Source of the DNA: Ovis canadensis
Lineage: Eukaryota > Chordata > Mammalia > Artiodactyla > Bovidae
Length of the DNA: 64,000 nucleotides
Direction: 5' to 3'
Assembly: GCF_042477335.2 (NCBI RefSeq)
Contig: NC_091255.1
Coordinates: forward strand, 32,838,501-32,902,500
Part shown: positions 47,701 through 55,946 of the stretch, piece by piece
Numbering within the stretch: the first letter of the stretch is position 1
How the letters are laid out: the number at the start of each line of letters is the position of its first letter
Program-made: the position numbers and the translations under genes
The notes under the pieces: generated by a model
The model's input: the letters and a program-made list of their open reading frames with translations, nothing else
What the model was told of the DNA's origin: nothing
Database searches by the model: none

Positions 47701-50700
47701 CTGGGAAATCCCATGGAAGCAGGAACCTGGTGGGCTACAATCCATGGGGTCGCAGAGAGTCAGACACGACTGAGCGACTTCACTTAGAGATGAGGAGCCA
47801 CTGCAGCTCAAGCTCAACCAGTGGCCAGACTCTGGCCCTTGCTGCGGAACAGTCTGAGCTGAGCAAAGCACTGCCCTGCCCTACCGGCACTTACAGTCCG
47901 GCCGCACTGTGTGCTGTGCTTAGTCACTCAGCCATGTCTGATTCTCTGCAACCTCATGGACTGTAGTCCGCCAGGCTCCTCTGTCCATGGGGATTCTCCA
48001 GGCAGGAATACTGGAGTGGACTGCATGCCCTCCTCCAGGGAATCTTCCCAACCCAGGGATCATACCCAGGTCTCCTGCATTGCAGGCGGATTCTTTACCA
48101 ACTGAGCCACCAGAGAAGCCCAAGAATACTGGAGTGGGTAGCCTGTCCCTTCTCCAGGGGGTCTTCTGGACCCAGGAACTGAACTGGGATCTCCTGCATC
48201 GCAGGTGGATTCTTTACCAACTGAGCCACCAGAGAAGCCCAAGAATACTGGAGTGGGTAGCCTGTCCCTTCTCCAGGGGATCTTCTGGACCCAGGAACTG
48301 AACTGGGGTCTCCTGCATCGCAGGTGGATTCTTTACCAGCTGAGCCACCAGAGAAGCCCAAGAATACTGGAGTGGGAGCCTATCCCTTCTTCAGGGGGCC
48401 TTCTGGACCCAGGAATTGAACTGGGAACTCCTGCATCGCAGGTGGATTCTTTACCAGCTGAGCTGCCAGGGAAGCCCTATAGTCCAGCAGGACAGGCAAA
48501 CACAAGAAGGGGAAATGTGCTGCAAGGGGAAATAAGGCAAGGTACATGGAACACTGGGGCAGAAAAAGGATGGAACACAGCAGGAAAGAGGTAGACAAGA
48601 GAGCTTTCCTAGGGACTTCCCTGGTGGTCCAGTGGCTAAGACTCCGAGCTCCCAGTGCCAGGGGCTCAGGTTTGAGATCTAGTCAGGGAACGCTATCAAA
48701 TTTGCCACAGCTAAGAGTTTGCATGCTGCAACTGAAGATCCCTCATGCCACAGCCAAGAGCTGGTACAGACAAATAAATAAACACAAATTTCAAAAATAA
48801 AAAATCTTGTAACTTATTTTTTAAAAGAAAGAGAAGAAAGGCTTCCGATCACATTCAGGCAGACATTTCCTGATGTGCTGAGGGGCCAGAATTTGCTCCA
48901 GGGGTAGTGCAGGCCTCCCCTCCTTGGAGCTAGCACTTCATCTGTCAGCTGGCCTTGGGCGGTGGCAGTTCTTGGCTCCAAACAGATATGACCAAAGGAT
49001 TAGAAAGAAGGAGGCGAGGAGGGATAGGATGGGGGAAAGAGTGAGCAGATAGCACAGAGCATTTTCTTGAGGAGGCAGCCTCGTATCCTAACAAGGCTCT
49101 TTTTTTGGACTGAACCACTTGGCGTGGTGTGGTTAATTAACTAGTCAACCCTAAAGAAAATCAACCTTGAAAGTATTCATTGGAAGGACTGATACTGAAG
49201 CTGAAACTCCAATACTTTGGTCACCTGATTCAAAGAACTGACTCCTTAGAAAAGACCCTGATGCTGGGAAAGATTGAAGGCAGAAGAAGGCAATGACAGA
49301 GGGTGAGATGGCTGGATGGCATCATCGACTCAATGAACATGAGTTTGAGCAAGTTCTGGGAGTTGGTGATGGACAGGGAAGCCTGGTGTGCTGTAGTCCA
49401 TGGAGTCACAGTCAGACACAACTGAGCAACTGAACTGAACTGAACTTGGCATGAGGGATCTTATTTCTCAGACTTGAAATCGAACCCGTGCCTCCTGCAA
49501 CGGAAGTCTGGAGTCTTAACCACTGGACTGCCAGGGAAGTCTCCTAACAAGACTCTTTATGCAGAAGAGACTACAGGAGAACTGACTGAGCAGTAAAAGA
49601 CAGGGCAGAAAGAAGCTGCGTAGATAAGCATGATCCCCCAGGAGGGAAGAACTAAGACAGCAGGCAAAGGAAGAAGGAAGCAGGGAAGAGACATTTGTTT
49701 ACACCTGCCCTGTCCAACACAGCAGTGATTAGCCACACGAGGCTAGTCCACATTGAAAACTACACACCAAATTTCAGATTTAGTAAGAAAAAAATGAAGC
49801 ACAATCTCTCATTAATAATTTCATATTATTACATATTGAAATGATACATTTGGATACATCGGGTTACATAAAATAGGCAATGAAAATTAATTTCAGGGTT
49901 CCTTTTTACTGTTTTTTTAACACAGCTGCCAGAAAACTGAAAACTACATGAGACTCACATTTCCACTGGACAGTGCTGGTTTACAGAGTTCCCACGTGGC
50001 CGTCAGATGGTGCATGAACCCAGAACAGAGAAGTGGTTCTCTATATGGGCCCAAAGTGGGTGAGCTGTGTGGATAGGGACAGCGGAGGAGGGGAACAGGC
50101 TGGATGGAGTGAAGACAAGGAGGCAGTCAGTGTACAGCGAGTTTTAGTGGTGAGTGTGACGGGGGAGTAGTTCTTGGACAGACAATGGGTACGCCCACAG
50201 TGTAATAAGACAGGTGCTGCCCCCATTCCTTGGTTCGGAATATCAAGTGGTCTATATCCAGATGAAATCCTAGAACTTCAGATTGGAAAAAAAAAAAGAG
50301 CTTAAGAACTCATTCAACCCTCTTCCTCCCCACTCCTTTAACAGAGGGGGAAATGGAAGCCCAGAAAGGAAAAATTAATAGCACAGAAAGGGTTGCAGAG
50401 GTAATTTCCTGGCAATTCAGTGGTTAGGACTCAGCACTTTTACTGCTGTGGGCCTGGGTTTGATCCCTGGTCTGGGAACTAAGATCCCACAAGCCGTGTA
50501 GCACAGCCAAAGAAAAGGGGGTAGACAGAGTTTCCCCTCAAATATCCTGCTATTTTAAAGCTGCAAAGAGCTAAACATCTGACCTTCCACATAGCTGCCA
50601 AATTTGGCCATGGAGTACACAGTGCTTCTAAAGAGTGAGAAATGTGGACAGGAGGATGGAACAGAACCATCAGGGGTTTCTATAGATCAGTAGTTCTTAC

Positions 50701-52709
50701 TCCAGGGGTGATTTTTGTCCCCTAGGGGGCATTTAGCAATATGGAGATATTTGGGGGTGTTGCAACTGGGGAGGAGGGTCTACCAGCTTGCAATGGGGTA
50801 GAGGCCAGGGATGCTGTTAAATAACCTACAACGAATAGGACAGCCCCTCACAACAAAGAATCATCCTGCCGTCTAGTATCAACAGTGCCAAGGTTGAGAA
50901 ATCCTGCTCCAGGTGAAATTACAGTAGTGCTGTTTGTCCCAGAGCACAGCACACAGGCGGGGGATGCAAGGGAGGGGGCTATTACAAACATCTCCTAAAC
51001 CCCTCCTTAGGCAGGTGTGGAGCACTGGGTGTGCCTATAAACAGAGAACAGCATGCTGAACACTGGAGGAAGTGGGGAATGTGGCCCTATGTCTAGAGCC
51101 AAGAAGTAGCACTATCTCAAGAGAAAAAGGGCACTGCCTAAAACCCACTTCCTGGAATCTTGGCTCTGCTGCTCAGCCCAACAGGGTCCAAGCTGACGTT
51201 GCCTCCGTGTCAAGGTCCATGAAGTGACATAACGATACTAAAATGCCCTGATGCTCCAACCAAACTAATTTTGAAAGACTCTGTGAAAATGTGCTCCTGA
51301 AATCTTTATCCTCTGAAGTGCTTCTGAGCAAGATGGACTCTGGGGACTTCCCTGGAAGCCCTGTGGTTAGAACTCTGCACTTTCACTGAGGAGGGCCTGG
51401 GTTTGAACCCTGGTTGGGGAACTAAGATCCAACATGATGCAAAGTGCAGCCAAAAAAAGAAAAAAAGATGGAGTGTGAACCCTAAAGAACTGAGCCCAGT
51501 TATGTAGCAAGAGCTTGTGAAAAACAAAGTTCTTGGGAATGGGGTTTGGCTCAGAAAATCGAGGTTTGTGGCCAGCAGTGGCCATAGAGGTTATCTATTT
51601 CAATTATAAGAACAAGCAGAGATCCAGAAAGTCATGAGGTTACAAAGAAAGTTCCTTGATATTAACTTCTATTATCAATGAATTGAACATTGAGCTACCT
51701 TTTTCAGGGAATTAATGGACTCCATCTGAGGATTAACATCCCTTCTGAACCCACCTCTTACAACTGAGCCCACTGTGGTGAAATTCTCAATTTCTATCTC
51801 GTAGCTGGCAACCTACTCTAGTACTCTTGCCTAGAGAATCCCATGGACAGAGGAGCCTGGTAGGCTGCAGGTTCACCGGGTCGCAAAGAGTCGGACACGA
51901 CTGAGCGGCTTCACTTAGTCACTTAGCTTTCACAAGACACTAGTTTTTGTGTAGAAATATCAGTCCGAACTTCTCAATGTCAACCTGTCCTAATGTCTTT
52001 CCTCCAAGCTCTCTCAGCCTTTGGGGTCCAGGGACTTTTGCTAGCCAAATGTTTGAGTTCCTCCACCCACAATCTATAGCTGTGGGATGAGAGAGGGGCA
52101 CGTTACACCTGGTTTTGCATCTGATTTCTCAAGGAAAAACCAGACACTGCCCTAAGAAACAAACTGAATCCTGAATTTGAGGACACGGGGCAGATGTGAG
52201 GAGCAGAGAGCCGCAAGAATGAGAAGGTGGCCTGAGATCACTCCATATGCAGGAGAGCAATTTTCCCGCAGGTCAGGGTACAGAAGGTGAAGGGCAGAGG
52301 GCACGGGGATCTAGCGCCGAGGGCAAGGCTTCCAAAGAAGGCTCGAGAGTGGCTAGATCGGTGCCAGCAGATGGGAAAGCTCCTGGGAGGAGAGCTATCG
52401 AATCGAGGGACTTGCATCAGGCAAGCAGAGATCAGGCAGGCAGAGATCAGGCAGGCTGGAGCAGTCAGGGAGACTTCATTGAGGAGGGAGAGGGTGTCCG
52501 GAGGCTCCCGGAGGCGGTGCGGCTCCAGGGAGCTGCCTCACCTGGGGCCCCGCCGCCGCGCTCTGGGCCGCCGTCTCGGCCTGCGCAGCCCGAGCACAGC
52601 TCGCCAGTACCACGAACCCGGAAGGGTCGCCGGGTGCGGCCTCCACCAGGGCCGCCTTCACAGACGTGGTGCCCAGGTCGATGCCGAGAGTGACAGATCG
52701 TGCAGCCAT
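34496..52709 (-). CDS. SHPK: SHPK, sedoheptulokinase (complete)
   Basis: SHPK (CARKL) phosphorylates sedoheptulose with ATP to sedoheptulose 7-phosphate in the cytosol, feeding the non-oxidative pentose phosphate pathway, and influences macrophage metabolism. Seven coding exons on the minus strand: 52709-52542, 47388-47247, 41974-41791, 41001-40849, 39285-39110, 36433-36233 and 34908-34496. They total 1437 nt (478 codons plus stop), equal to the human length, and every junction keeps phase. Visible FGGY-kinase features are the N-terminal phosphate loop [12 protein letters not shown], the sugar-site segment TWQDGR and the GDLQAS motif with the probable catalytic aspartate. The start has a good context (GTCATGG) and matches the family N-terminus. 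SHPK is head-to-head with CTNS, its start codon about 0.6 kb from CTNS exon 1. Introns are full of SINEs, an LTR and L1 pieces. The reading frame appears intact. Confidence 0.97.
35147..35172. repeat. 26-bp perfect palindrome
   Basis: AAGCATCCCACAG is followed at once by its exact reverse complement CTGTGGGATGCTT, with no spacer. In SHPK intron 6, outside any repeat I recognise. Confidence 0.9.
35430..35738. mobile_element. MER5-like end and CHR-1 SINE (minus)
   Basis: GAGCACCAGAATCACCTGGG (ending near 35520) resembles a hAT MER5 end. From 35521 a minus-strand CHR-1 SINE follows, ending GGACCACCAAGGAAGTC. Confidence 0.6.
36233..36433 (-). CDS. SHPK: SHPK exon 6
   Basis: 201 bp, acceptor GACCCCAG and donor GATCTAG|GTAAGG. 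Encodes LNISTSVQL through [18 protein letters not shown] and WMADL. The first visible motif matches the adenine/phosphate-2 region of the C-lobe. Confidence 0.96.
36571..36782 (+). mobile_element. Bov-tA SINE
   Basis: Plus-strand copy from GGACTTCCCAGGTGGCAC to CAGATGTGACCTAGCAAC. Confidence 0.8.
36927..37116 (+). repeat. 95-bp tandem duplication in U3
   Basis: TGTAGGGAACAAGG (36927) and TGTAGGGAACTAGG (37022) begin two copies 95 bp apart that differ at only a few sites. Duplicated U3 segments often hold enhancers. Confidence 0.85.
36927..37446 (+). mobile_element. Solo LTR, class II (ERVK-like), with 6-bp TSD
   Basis: 520 bp starting TGTAGGGAAC and ending GTCGCCAGCA, flanked by CAGGGC at 36921-36926 and 37447-37452. 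It contains a TATA-like ATATAAAATA overlapping AATAAA at 37363-37368. The first ~190 bp are two tandem copies of a 95-bp unit. No internal retroviral sequence adjoins, so it is a recombination remnant. The 6-bp duplication fits class II elements. Located in a SHPK intron. Confidence 0.75.
37655..38280 (-). mobile_element. Old L1 (L1M-like), antisense
   Basis: Plus strand shows the complement of old L1 ORF2/3' end: AATTGCTGGGTCATGGTAAT, ACATTTGGGTTGTTTCTATC and CATAAAATGCACCCTTTTC. Confidence 0.65.
38340..38520. mobile_element. Old nonautonomous DNA transposon, hAT-like
   Basis: AAAGTTTTATTGGAACACAG and TACCTGGCCCTTTACAGG match a common mammalian fossil DNA element; family name not assigned. 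Confidence 0.45.
38826..38966 (-). mobile_element. CHR-2-type SINE
   Basis: Minus-strand copy ending GGACCACCAGGGAAGTCCC, about 140 bp from SHPK exon 5. Confidence 0.8.
39110..39285 (-). CDS. SHPK: SHPK exon 5 (catalytic Asp motif)
   Basis: 176 bp, acceptor GATTTGCAG and donor GATGCAG|GTAAGT. Encodes [18 protein letters not shown] through [24 protein letters not shown] corresponds to the GDxQ motif that carries the catalytic base in FGGY kinases. Confidence 0.96.
39930..40510 (+). repeat. AT-rich tract, (TG/TA)n microsatellite, L1 tail
   Basis: AT-rich low-complexity DNA to 40128, then TGTGTATATATA to 40161, then an L1 3' tail (to 40510). The tail is interrupted at about 40236-40338 by foreign sequence with AGCAATAAAGCTATTC, possibly an LTR piece. 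Confidence 0.6.
40849..41001 (-). CDS. SHPK: SHPK exon 4
   Basis: 153 bp, acceptor TGACAAACAG and donor GGAGAT|GTGAGT. Encodes [19 protein letters not shown] and [14 protein letters not shown]. The first codon, split across the junction, is Ser where human has Arg. Confidence 0.94.
41528..41730 (-). mobile_element. Bov-tA SINE
   Basis: Minus-strand copy, 61 bp from SHPK exon 3. Confidence 0.8.
41791..41974 (-). CDS. SHPK: SHPK exon 3
   Basis: 184 bp, acceptor CTTCCTTCCAG and donor AATAG|GTACGG. Encodes the substrate-site segment [19 protein letters not shown] and [13 protein letters not shown]. Confidence 0.96.
42135..42765 (+). mobile_element. L1 3' end split by CHR-1 SINE (42375-42570)
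   Basis: L1 sense text (GTGAGTGAAGTAAGTCAGAC) runs to about 42374. A plus-strand CHR-1 SINE is inserted, and the L1 tail resumes (GGACCTACTGTATAGCACAG) to 42765. Confidence 0.75.
43150..43245 (-). mobile_element. CHR SINE fragment
   Basis: ACTTAGTTGCTTGGAGGCAT and GATCAGGGATCAAACC on the plus strand show an antisense CHR piece. Confidence 0.5.
44668..45142 (-). mobile_element. (TA)n and CHR-1 SINE with nested Bov-tA
   Basis: A TA microsatellite (44668-44714) abuts the tail of a minus-strand CHR-1 SINE (44716-45142). A plus-strand Bov-tA 5' part (about 44755-44880) is inserted in it. Confidence 0.7.
45325..45545 (+). repeat. MIR SINE
   Basis: Long MIR match: GACAGACTTGGGTTTGAAAG, CTTCTCATCTGCTCAAGAGG and CACCTGGCATGCAAAGTGCT. 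Confidence 0.75.
46158..46285 (+). mobile_element. CHR-2-type SINE
   Basis: GACTTCCCTGACAATCCAGT with a diverged 3' half. Confidence 0.75.
46887..47096 (+). mobile_element. Bov-tA SINE
   Basis: Full-length plus-strand copy, 150 bp from SHPK exon 2. Confidence 0.85.
47247..47388 (-). CDS. SHPK: SHPK exon 2
   Basis: 142 bp, acceptor CTGTTTCCAG and donor GGCCAAG|GTATGC. Encodes [17 protein letters not shown] through [18 protein letters not shown], the conserved N-lobe core of the kinase. Confidence 0.96.
47630..47790 (+). mobile_element. Bov-tA SINE, 5'-truncated
   Basis: Starts within the tRNA-like part and ends GACTGAGCGACTTCACTTAG. Confidence 0.8.
47913..48121 (-). mobile_element. Bov-tA SINE (parent of the array)
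   Basis: Full-length minus-strand Bov-tA from CTTAGTCACTCAGCC to GCCACCAGAGAAGCCC. Confidence 0.85.
48004..48477 (-). repeat. Four-unit 119-bp tandem array from a Bov-tA SINE
   Basis: Units start at 48004, 48122, 48241 and 48360. Each runs from AAGAATACTGGAGTGG or a variant to the SINE head GCCACCAGAGAAGCCC. The first is the 3' half of an ordinary minus-strand Bov-tA (47913-48121); the other three are later copies with shared changes. Lies in SHPK intron 1, about 0.6 kb from exon 2. Head-to-tail copies imply slippage or unequal exchange, not separate insertions. Confidence 0.9.
48613..48800 (+). mobile_element. CHR-1-type SINE
   Basis: GGGACTTCCCTGGTGGTCCA to an A-rich end. Confidence 0.8.
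49086..49557 (-). mobile_element. CHR-2 SINE with TSD, host of a BovB fragment
   Basis: Duplications TCCTAACAAGGCTCTT (49086-49101) and TCCTAACAAGACTCTT (49542-49557) bracket an antisense CHR-2 SINE whose middle holds the BovB fragment. Confidence 0.75.
49143..49443 (+). mobile_element. BovB 3' fragment
   Basis: The last ~300 bp of BovB, ending in ACTGAACTGAACTGAA. It lies inside a minus-strand CHR SINE. Confidence 0.8.
49705..49980. mobile_element. Old nonautonomous DNA transposon
   Basis: CCTGTCCAACACAGCAG and CCACTGGACAGTGCTG form near-inverted ends of an AT-rich fossil element; family not assigned. Confidence 0.5.
50398..50515 (+). mobile_element. CHR-2-type SINE
   Basis: CAATTCAGTGGTTAGGACTC and GGGAACTAAGATCCCACAAG. 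Confidence 0.75.
50690..50912 (+). mobile_element. MER20-type hAT-Charlie element
   Basis: Full-length by eye: TAGTTCTTACTCCAGGGGTG at one end, AGTGCCAAGGTTGAGAAATC at the other, GGCCAGGGATGCTG inside. Confidence 0.75.
51345..51465 (+). mobile_element. CHR-2-type SINE
   Basis: GGGACTTCCCTGGAAGCCCT to an A-rich end. Confidence 0.8.
51761..52395 (+). repeat. Copy A of a diverged direct repeat (SHPK intron 1)
   Basis: Matches 54597-55130 in collinear blocks: GAAATTCTC near the start, AGACACTAGTTTTTGTGTA, TGATGTCTTTCCTCC or a variant, TCAGCCTTTGGG, then GAGAGCAATTT...GCAGGTCAG and GGGAAAGCT. A 5'-truncated Bov-tA (51806-51925) is inserted. Either a local duplication or two copies of an unnamed interspersed repeat. 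Confidence 0.7.
51806..51925 (+). mobile_element. Bov-tA fragment in repeat copy A
   Basis: 3' half of Bov-tA ending GACTGAGCGGCTTCACTTAG; absent from copy B. Confidence 0.8.
52542..52709 (-). CDS. SHPK: SHPK exon 1 (coding part)
   Basis: 56 codons from ATG to donor CCCCAG|GTGAGG. Contains the FGGY phosphate-binding loop [15 protein letters not shown]-rich, inside the CpG island. The frame stays open upstream of the ATG to at least 52928. Confidence 0.96.
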
Positions 52710-52815
52710 GACAGCGTCCGCGCCAGCACCCTTCACCCTGGACCTAGGCGCCGAGGCGGGCCCTCGCCTGCCAATCTTTCCAGCCTCGCCCAACACACAG
52801 AATTCTCGTCTTCCC

Positions 52816-52820
52816 ATTGG
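52816..52820 (-). promoter_or_regulatory. CCAAT box (SHPK side)
   Basis: CCAAT on the minus strand (plus ATTGG), about 110 bp upstream of the SHPK start codon, at a normal NF-Y distance from a transcript starting near 52730-52760. Confidence 0.5.
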
Positions 52821-52901
52821 TTGAGGAGGGCTGAGTTCTTCGCATTCCGCGCGACGGGCCCCAGTGATAGGCGGAGCCGCACGGAAGACGGGACCTAGAG
52901 G

Positions 52902-52910
52902 CCCCGCCCC
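52902..52910. promoter_or_regulatory. GC box (Sp1-type)
   Basis: CCCCGCCCC within the CpG island between the two divergent genes, a standard Sp/KLF site. Confidence 0.45.
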
Positions 52911-53120
52911 GCGAGGCAGGGTGTGCAATGTTGGCCGAGGCTTCAGCTTCGCTCACCAAAGTATCTCGGAGTTCCCAGACAGGCCCTGGAAGATTCGAGA
53001 GCCCTTGTGGCCCTAACAGTGACTTAGCCCTCCCATATACCGGAGTCCCCATCCCTGCCAACTTGCCTGAGCCCCTCCGCTCCTCACCAACCCCCAGGTG
53101 TCTCACTGAGGCCCGGGAAA

Positions 53121-53139
53121 ACTACAGCTCCCAGGCTGC
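53121..53139 (+). promoter_or_regulatory. ZNF143/STAF-type element
   Basis: ACTACAGCTCCCAGGCTGC fits the bipartite ZNF143 consensus ACTACAnnTCCCAG followed by a TGC-type end. Such sites are typical of bidirectional CpG-island promoters. It lies about 160 bp upstream of the CTNS exon 1 donor. Confidence 0.6.
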
Positions 53140-53179
53140 ATCGCGCCGAGGCCCGTAGTCCGCGAATCAGGCGGCTCGG

Positions 53180-53189
53180 GTCAGGTGAC
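53180..53189 (+). promoter_or_regulatory. CLEAR-like E-box (TFEB family)
   Basis: GTCAGGTGAC differs at one base from the CLEAR palindrome GTCACGTGAC bound by TFEB/TFE3/MITF at lysosomal genes. CTNS is a lysosomal gene, which makes the site plausible. The core is CAGGTG rather than CACGTG, so binding is uncertain. Confidence 0.4.
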
Positions 53190-53199
53190 TTCTGCCCAG

Positions 53200-53296
53200 C
53201 CCTCACGGTATGTCAAGCCGGCCCCGGGAAGCGCGTACAGTCCGAGACGACTGCCTCGTTCCATCTGGTCGGTGCCCTGAGCCTAGAGGACCTCAG
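53200..53296 (+). other. CTNS: CTNS exon 1 (noncoding; 5' end uncertain)
   Basis: GC-rich sequence ending at a consensus donor, CCTCAG|GTGAGA, at 53296/53297 on the plus strand, just downstream of the promoter motifs. Human CTNS begins with noncoding exons. The start coordinate is approximate. Confidence 0.6.
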
Positions 53297-53960
53297 GTGA
53301 GAGCCGACGCGACCCCGACAGCCTCCCGCGCCTTCCCCGCCTCATTTCCCAGGCGGACCTCCTGAGGTCCAGAGACTGGCACAGCAAGTCCGTTGGGCAG
53401 CCTGCCGAGCATCCAGCCTCCTTCAGCCCCGCCAGGGTTCCTTCACCGGCCACCAGTCCCGGCCTCTCGGTACCGGACAGCCCCCGGGTTGAAGGGCTCT
53501 GGTAGTAGCGAGCGGAGGCAGGGGACACCGGGCTGCCAGGATAGTTTGGGAGGCTCCGTTCCAGTGCAGGTTAGCGCCTCTTCCCCGCCTTCTGCTTAGC
53601 TGTCGCTTGAATCCGGTGGCAGAATTTGCAGATGGCTTTCCAGAGGGGAGACACTGAGAGGACAGACCACTTCAGAAACTCTTTTTGAGGTGCTGAGCAC
53701 CGGCCTGGGCTCCAAGGGGAGTGGGGCGGAAGAAACCCCTCTCCGGTCTCCGGGGCTTTCAGTCTGGAGGAAGCGAGGACTGCTGGGCCCTGCCTCTTTG
53801 AACAATGTTGAGGGAAATAACAACGTAGGCCTTGTGAGAGCTTGCTAAGTGCCCTCCACAAGGGTTGTATTTATCAACACTTTAGAACATTGTTTCTCAA
53901 CCTTTTTTTCTTACCAACCTCTCCCTCTTGAAATTGTAATACTGCTTATAAAAGGGCTAT

Positions 53961-54175
53961 GGACTTCCCAGGTGGCTAGTGGTAAAGATTCCACCCACCA
54001 ATGCAAGAGACACAGGAAACGTGGGTTCAGTCCCTGAGTGGGAAAGATCCCTTGGAGGAGGAAATGGCAACCCACTCCAGTATTCTTGCCTGGGAAATCC
54101 CATGGACAGAAGGGCCAGGTGGGCTACAGACAGTCCATGGGGGTGGCAAAGAGTCAGACACAGCTGAGAATGCGC
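53961..54175 (+). mobile_element. Bov-tA SINE
   Basis: Plus-strand copy from GGACTTCCCAGGTGGCTAG to GTCAGACACAGCTGAG, in CTNS intron 1. Confidence 0.85.
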
Positions 54176-54596
54176 ATGCATGCATGCCTGAAGGGGCCAC
54201 AAATCGTGCTTCATTTTTCATTTACATCCTGTGATTTAGTTTCCACTGCCCCTGTTTTCACTTTAGGAAATTGGAGCTTGAGGTGGTCAAGTAACACCCC
54301 AAAGTGGCACAACTAATAAATGGGGAGCTCGGGTTCAGACCTGTGCAGTCACTCTCCAGGACACACGTTCCTGGCCATTCTCTGTGTTACTTCTCCAAGA
54401 GAAGACGATCTAGGGAGTTCCAGATGGTGGAACAGGTGACAGAATTAACCGGATACCTGACCAAGTGAAGCTGCCTCAGGAGACCCCTGACCCCAGGGAG
54501 CCCTGGGGAGGGGATTGGGAGTGGGAGACTTCTTAAAGCAGGTGGCATCTGGGGGAAGCCTAGAATATAGAACTTACTTAGGAAGAGCAGCATGCC

Positions 54597-55130
54597 ACAC
54601 AGAGCCCATCATGATGAAATTCTCCACTTCTACTTTTGTAGCATTTGGAAGACACTAGTTTTTGTGTAATTATTAACTTGATCTTTTTTGAACATTTTAT
54701 TCTACCACATATCTCTCAAGGTCTCTATCTCTCCTGATGTCTTTCCTCCCACGTGGGTCAGCCTTTGGGATCAGGGAACTTTTGTTGTCCAAGAATTTAA
54801 GGTCCTCAGTCTACATTCCACTCCTGTGGAATGAAGGAGGAGCCAGTTAGTCCTGATTCTGCACGTCTGAGTCCTCAAAGAAAACCCAGAATCTGCCCTG
54901 GGGGACAGACTAAACCCTGAGCTTGAGGACATCAGCAGGTGTGGAGAGAAGAGAGTGGCAAGAAGAGATTGGGCAGGGAGGTCATTCCACACAGACCAGA
55001 GAGCAATTTCCTGCAGGTCAGCCTACAGAAAGCAGAGGAGGAGGGAGCATGGGAATGCAGGGCCAAGGACAAGGCACCCAGCAGACGCCAGAGAGTGGGG
55101 AGACGGATGCTGGAAGGTGGGAAAGCTTCT
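54597..55130 (+). repeat. Copy B of the diverged direct repeat (CTNS intron 1)
   Basis: Direct-orientation partner of 51761-52395, on the other side of the SHPK/CTNS promoter. It lacks the SINE of copy A and contains extra sequence around 54660-54720. Confidence 0.7.
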
Positions 55131-55446
55131 GTACACTACAGCAGCATGTAGAAACCAAGTTATGGATATTTACGCTGATCTGCCCCATCCTGACCTTTGG
55201 TTCACCTCTCATGCGTGGGGGTTATGGGTACACAGCAACCCATCTCCTTCACTTAACCGATAAACTGCTCCAGGACTGATCTGGGGTTTGTTCCACACCA
55301 GGTCCCCTTTGTCAGTGATCCCTGCTGGTCCCAGAAAAGTGACACCTGTCAAATGAAAAAGTCCTAGTCAAGAGTCTGTTGGTGGCATTAACCTATAGAC
55401 GCTTCTCCTAGGACAGGAAATAAAGTTAATTTCCTTAAGGTTTGGG

Positions 55447-55790
55447 GTCTTCCCTGGTGGCTCAGTGGTAAAGAATTCGCCTGCCAATGCAGGAGACAGG
55501 GGTTCTATCCCTGATCCAGGAAGATCCCACATGCTGCAGAGCAACTAAGCCTGTGCAACACAGCTATTGAGCCTGTGCTCTAGAGCCCAAGAATTAAAAC
55601 TGTTGAGCCCACGTGCTGCAACTACCGAAGCCTTCACACCCTCGAGTCTGTTCTCCACAAGAAAAGCCACCATAATGAGAAGCCCACACACAGCAACAAG
55701 AGCGTAGCTCCCACTCACTGCAACTAGCAGAGAAAAACCAGCACAGCCAAAAATAAATAATAAAGCTATTTAAAGAAAAAAAATTTCCTT
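55447..55790 (+). mobile_element. CHR-1-type SINE
   Basis: Starts GTCTTCCCTGGTGGCTCAG, long CHR-1 body, A-rich end. Confidence 0.8.
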
Positions 55791-55892
55791 AAAGTTTATA
55801 GGTTCGTGGATATCTGACTACAGTTTCAATATCTTCTGAAAAATAAAAGAACCCCCAGCCAATAAAGCTGCATCTTTCTTTCTGTTGTCTAG

Positions 55893-55946
55893 GTTGCACA
55901 AAACAGTTGAAGAGGAAAAAATTCAGCATTTGTCCACTTCCTCAGG
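55893..55946 (+). other. CTNS: Possible CTNS noncoding exon 2
   Basis: A pyrimidine-rich acceptor (TCTTTCTGTTGTCTAG) is followed 54 bp later by a possible donor, CCTCAGG|GTAGGG. Human CTNS has a second 5' UTR exon before the ATG exon, so one is expected in this intron. Only the splice-site pattern supports it. Confidence 0.25.

Larger units (their letters stand above)
52480..53540. promoter_or_regulatory. CpG-rich bidirectional SHPK/CTNS promoter
   Basis: A GC- and CpG-rich block, unlike its flanks, covers SHPK exon 1 and CTNS exon 1. No TATA box is evident. Elements seen: an inverted CCAAT box at 52816-52820 (about 110 bp upstream of the SHPK ATG), a CCCCGCCCC GC box near 52902, an ETS-like CGGAAG at 52882, a ZNF143-type motif at 53121 and an E-box at 53180. 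A shared housekeeping promoter fits the head-to-head arrangement. Transcription starts are inferred, not seen. Confidence 0.85.

Noticed and set aside
48004..48477. Tandem repeats as a CRISPR array
   Set aside because: Units are contiguous without spacers, are SINE-derived, and the genome is a mammal's.
52247..52898. Plus-strand frames of 148-203 codons across the CpG island
   Set aside because: They are GC-driven shadows of SHPK exon 1 and of repeat copy A.
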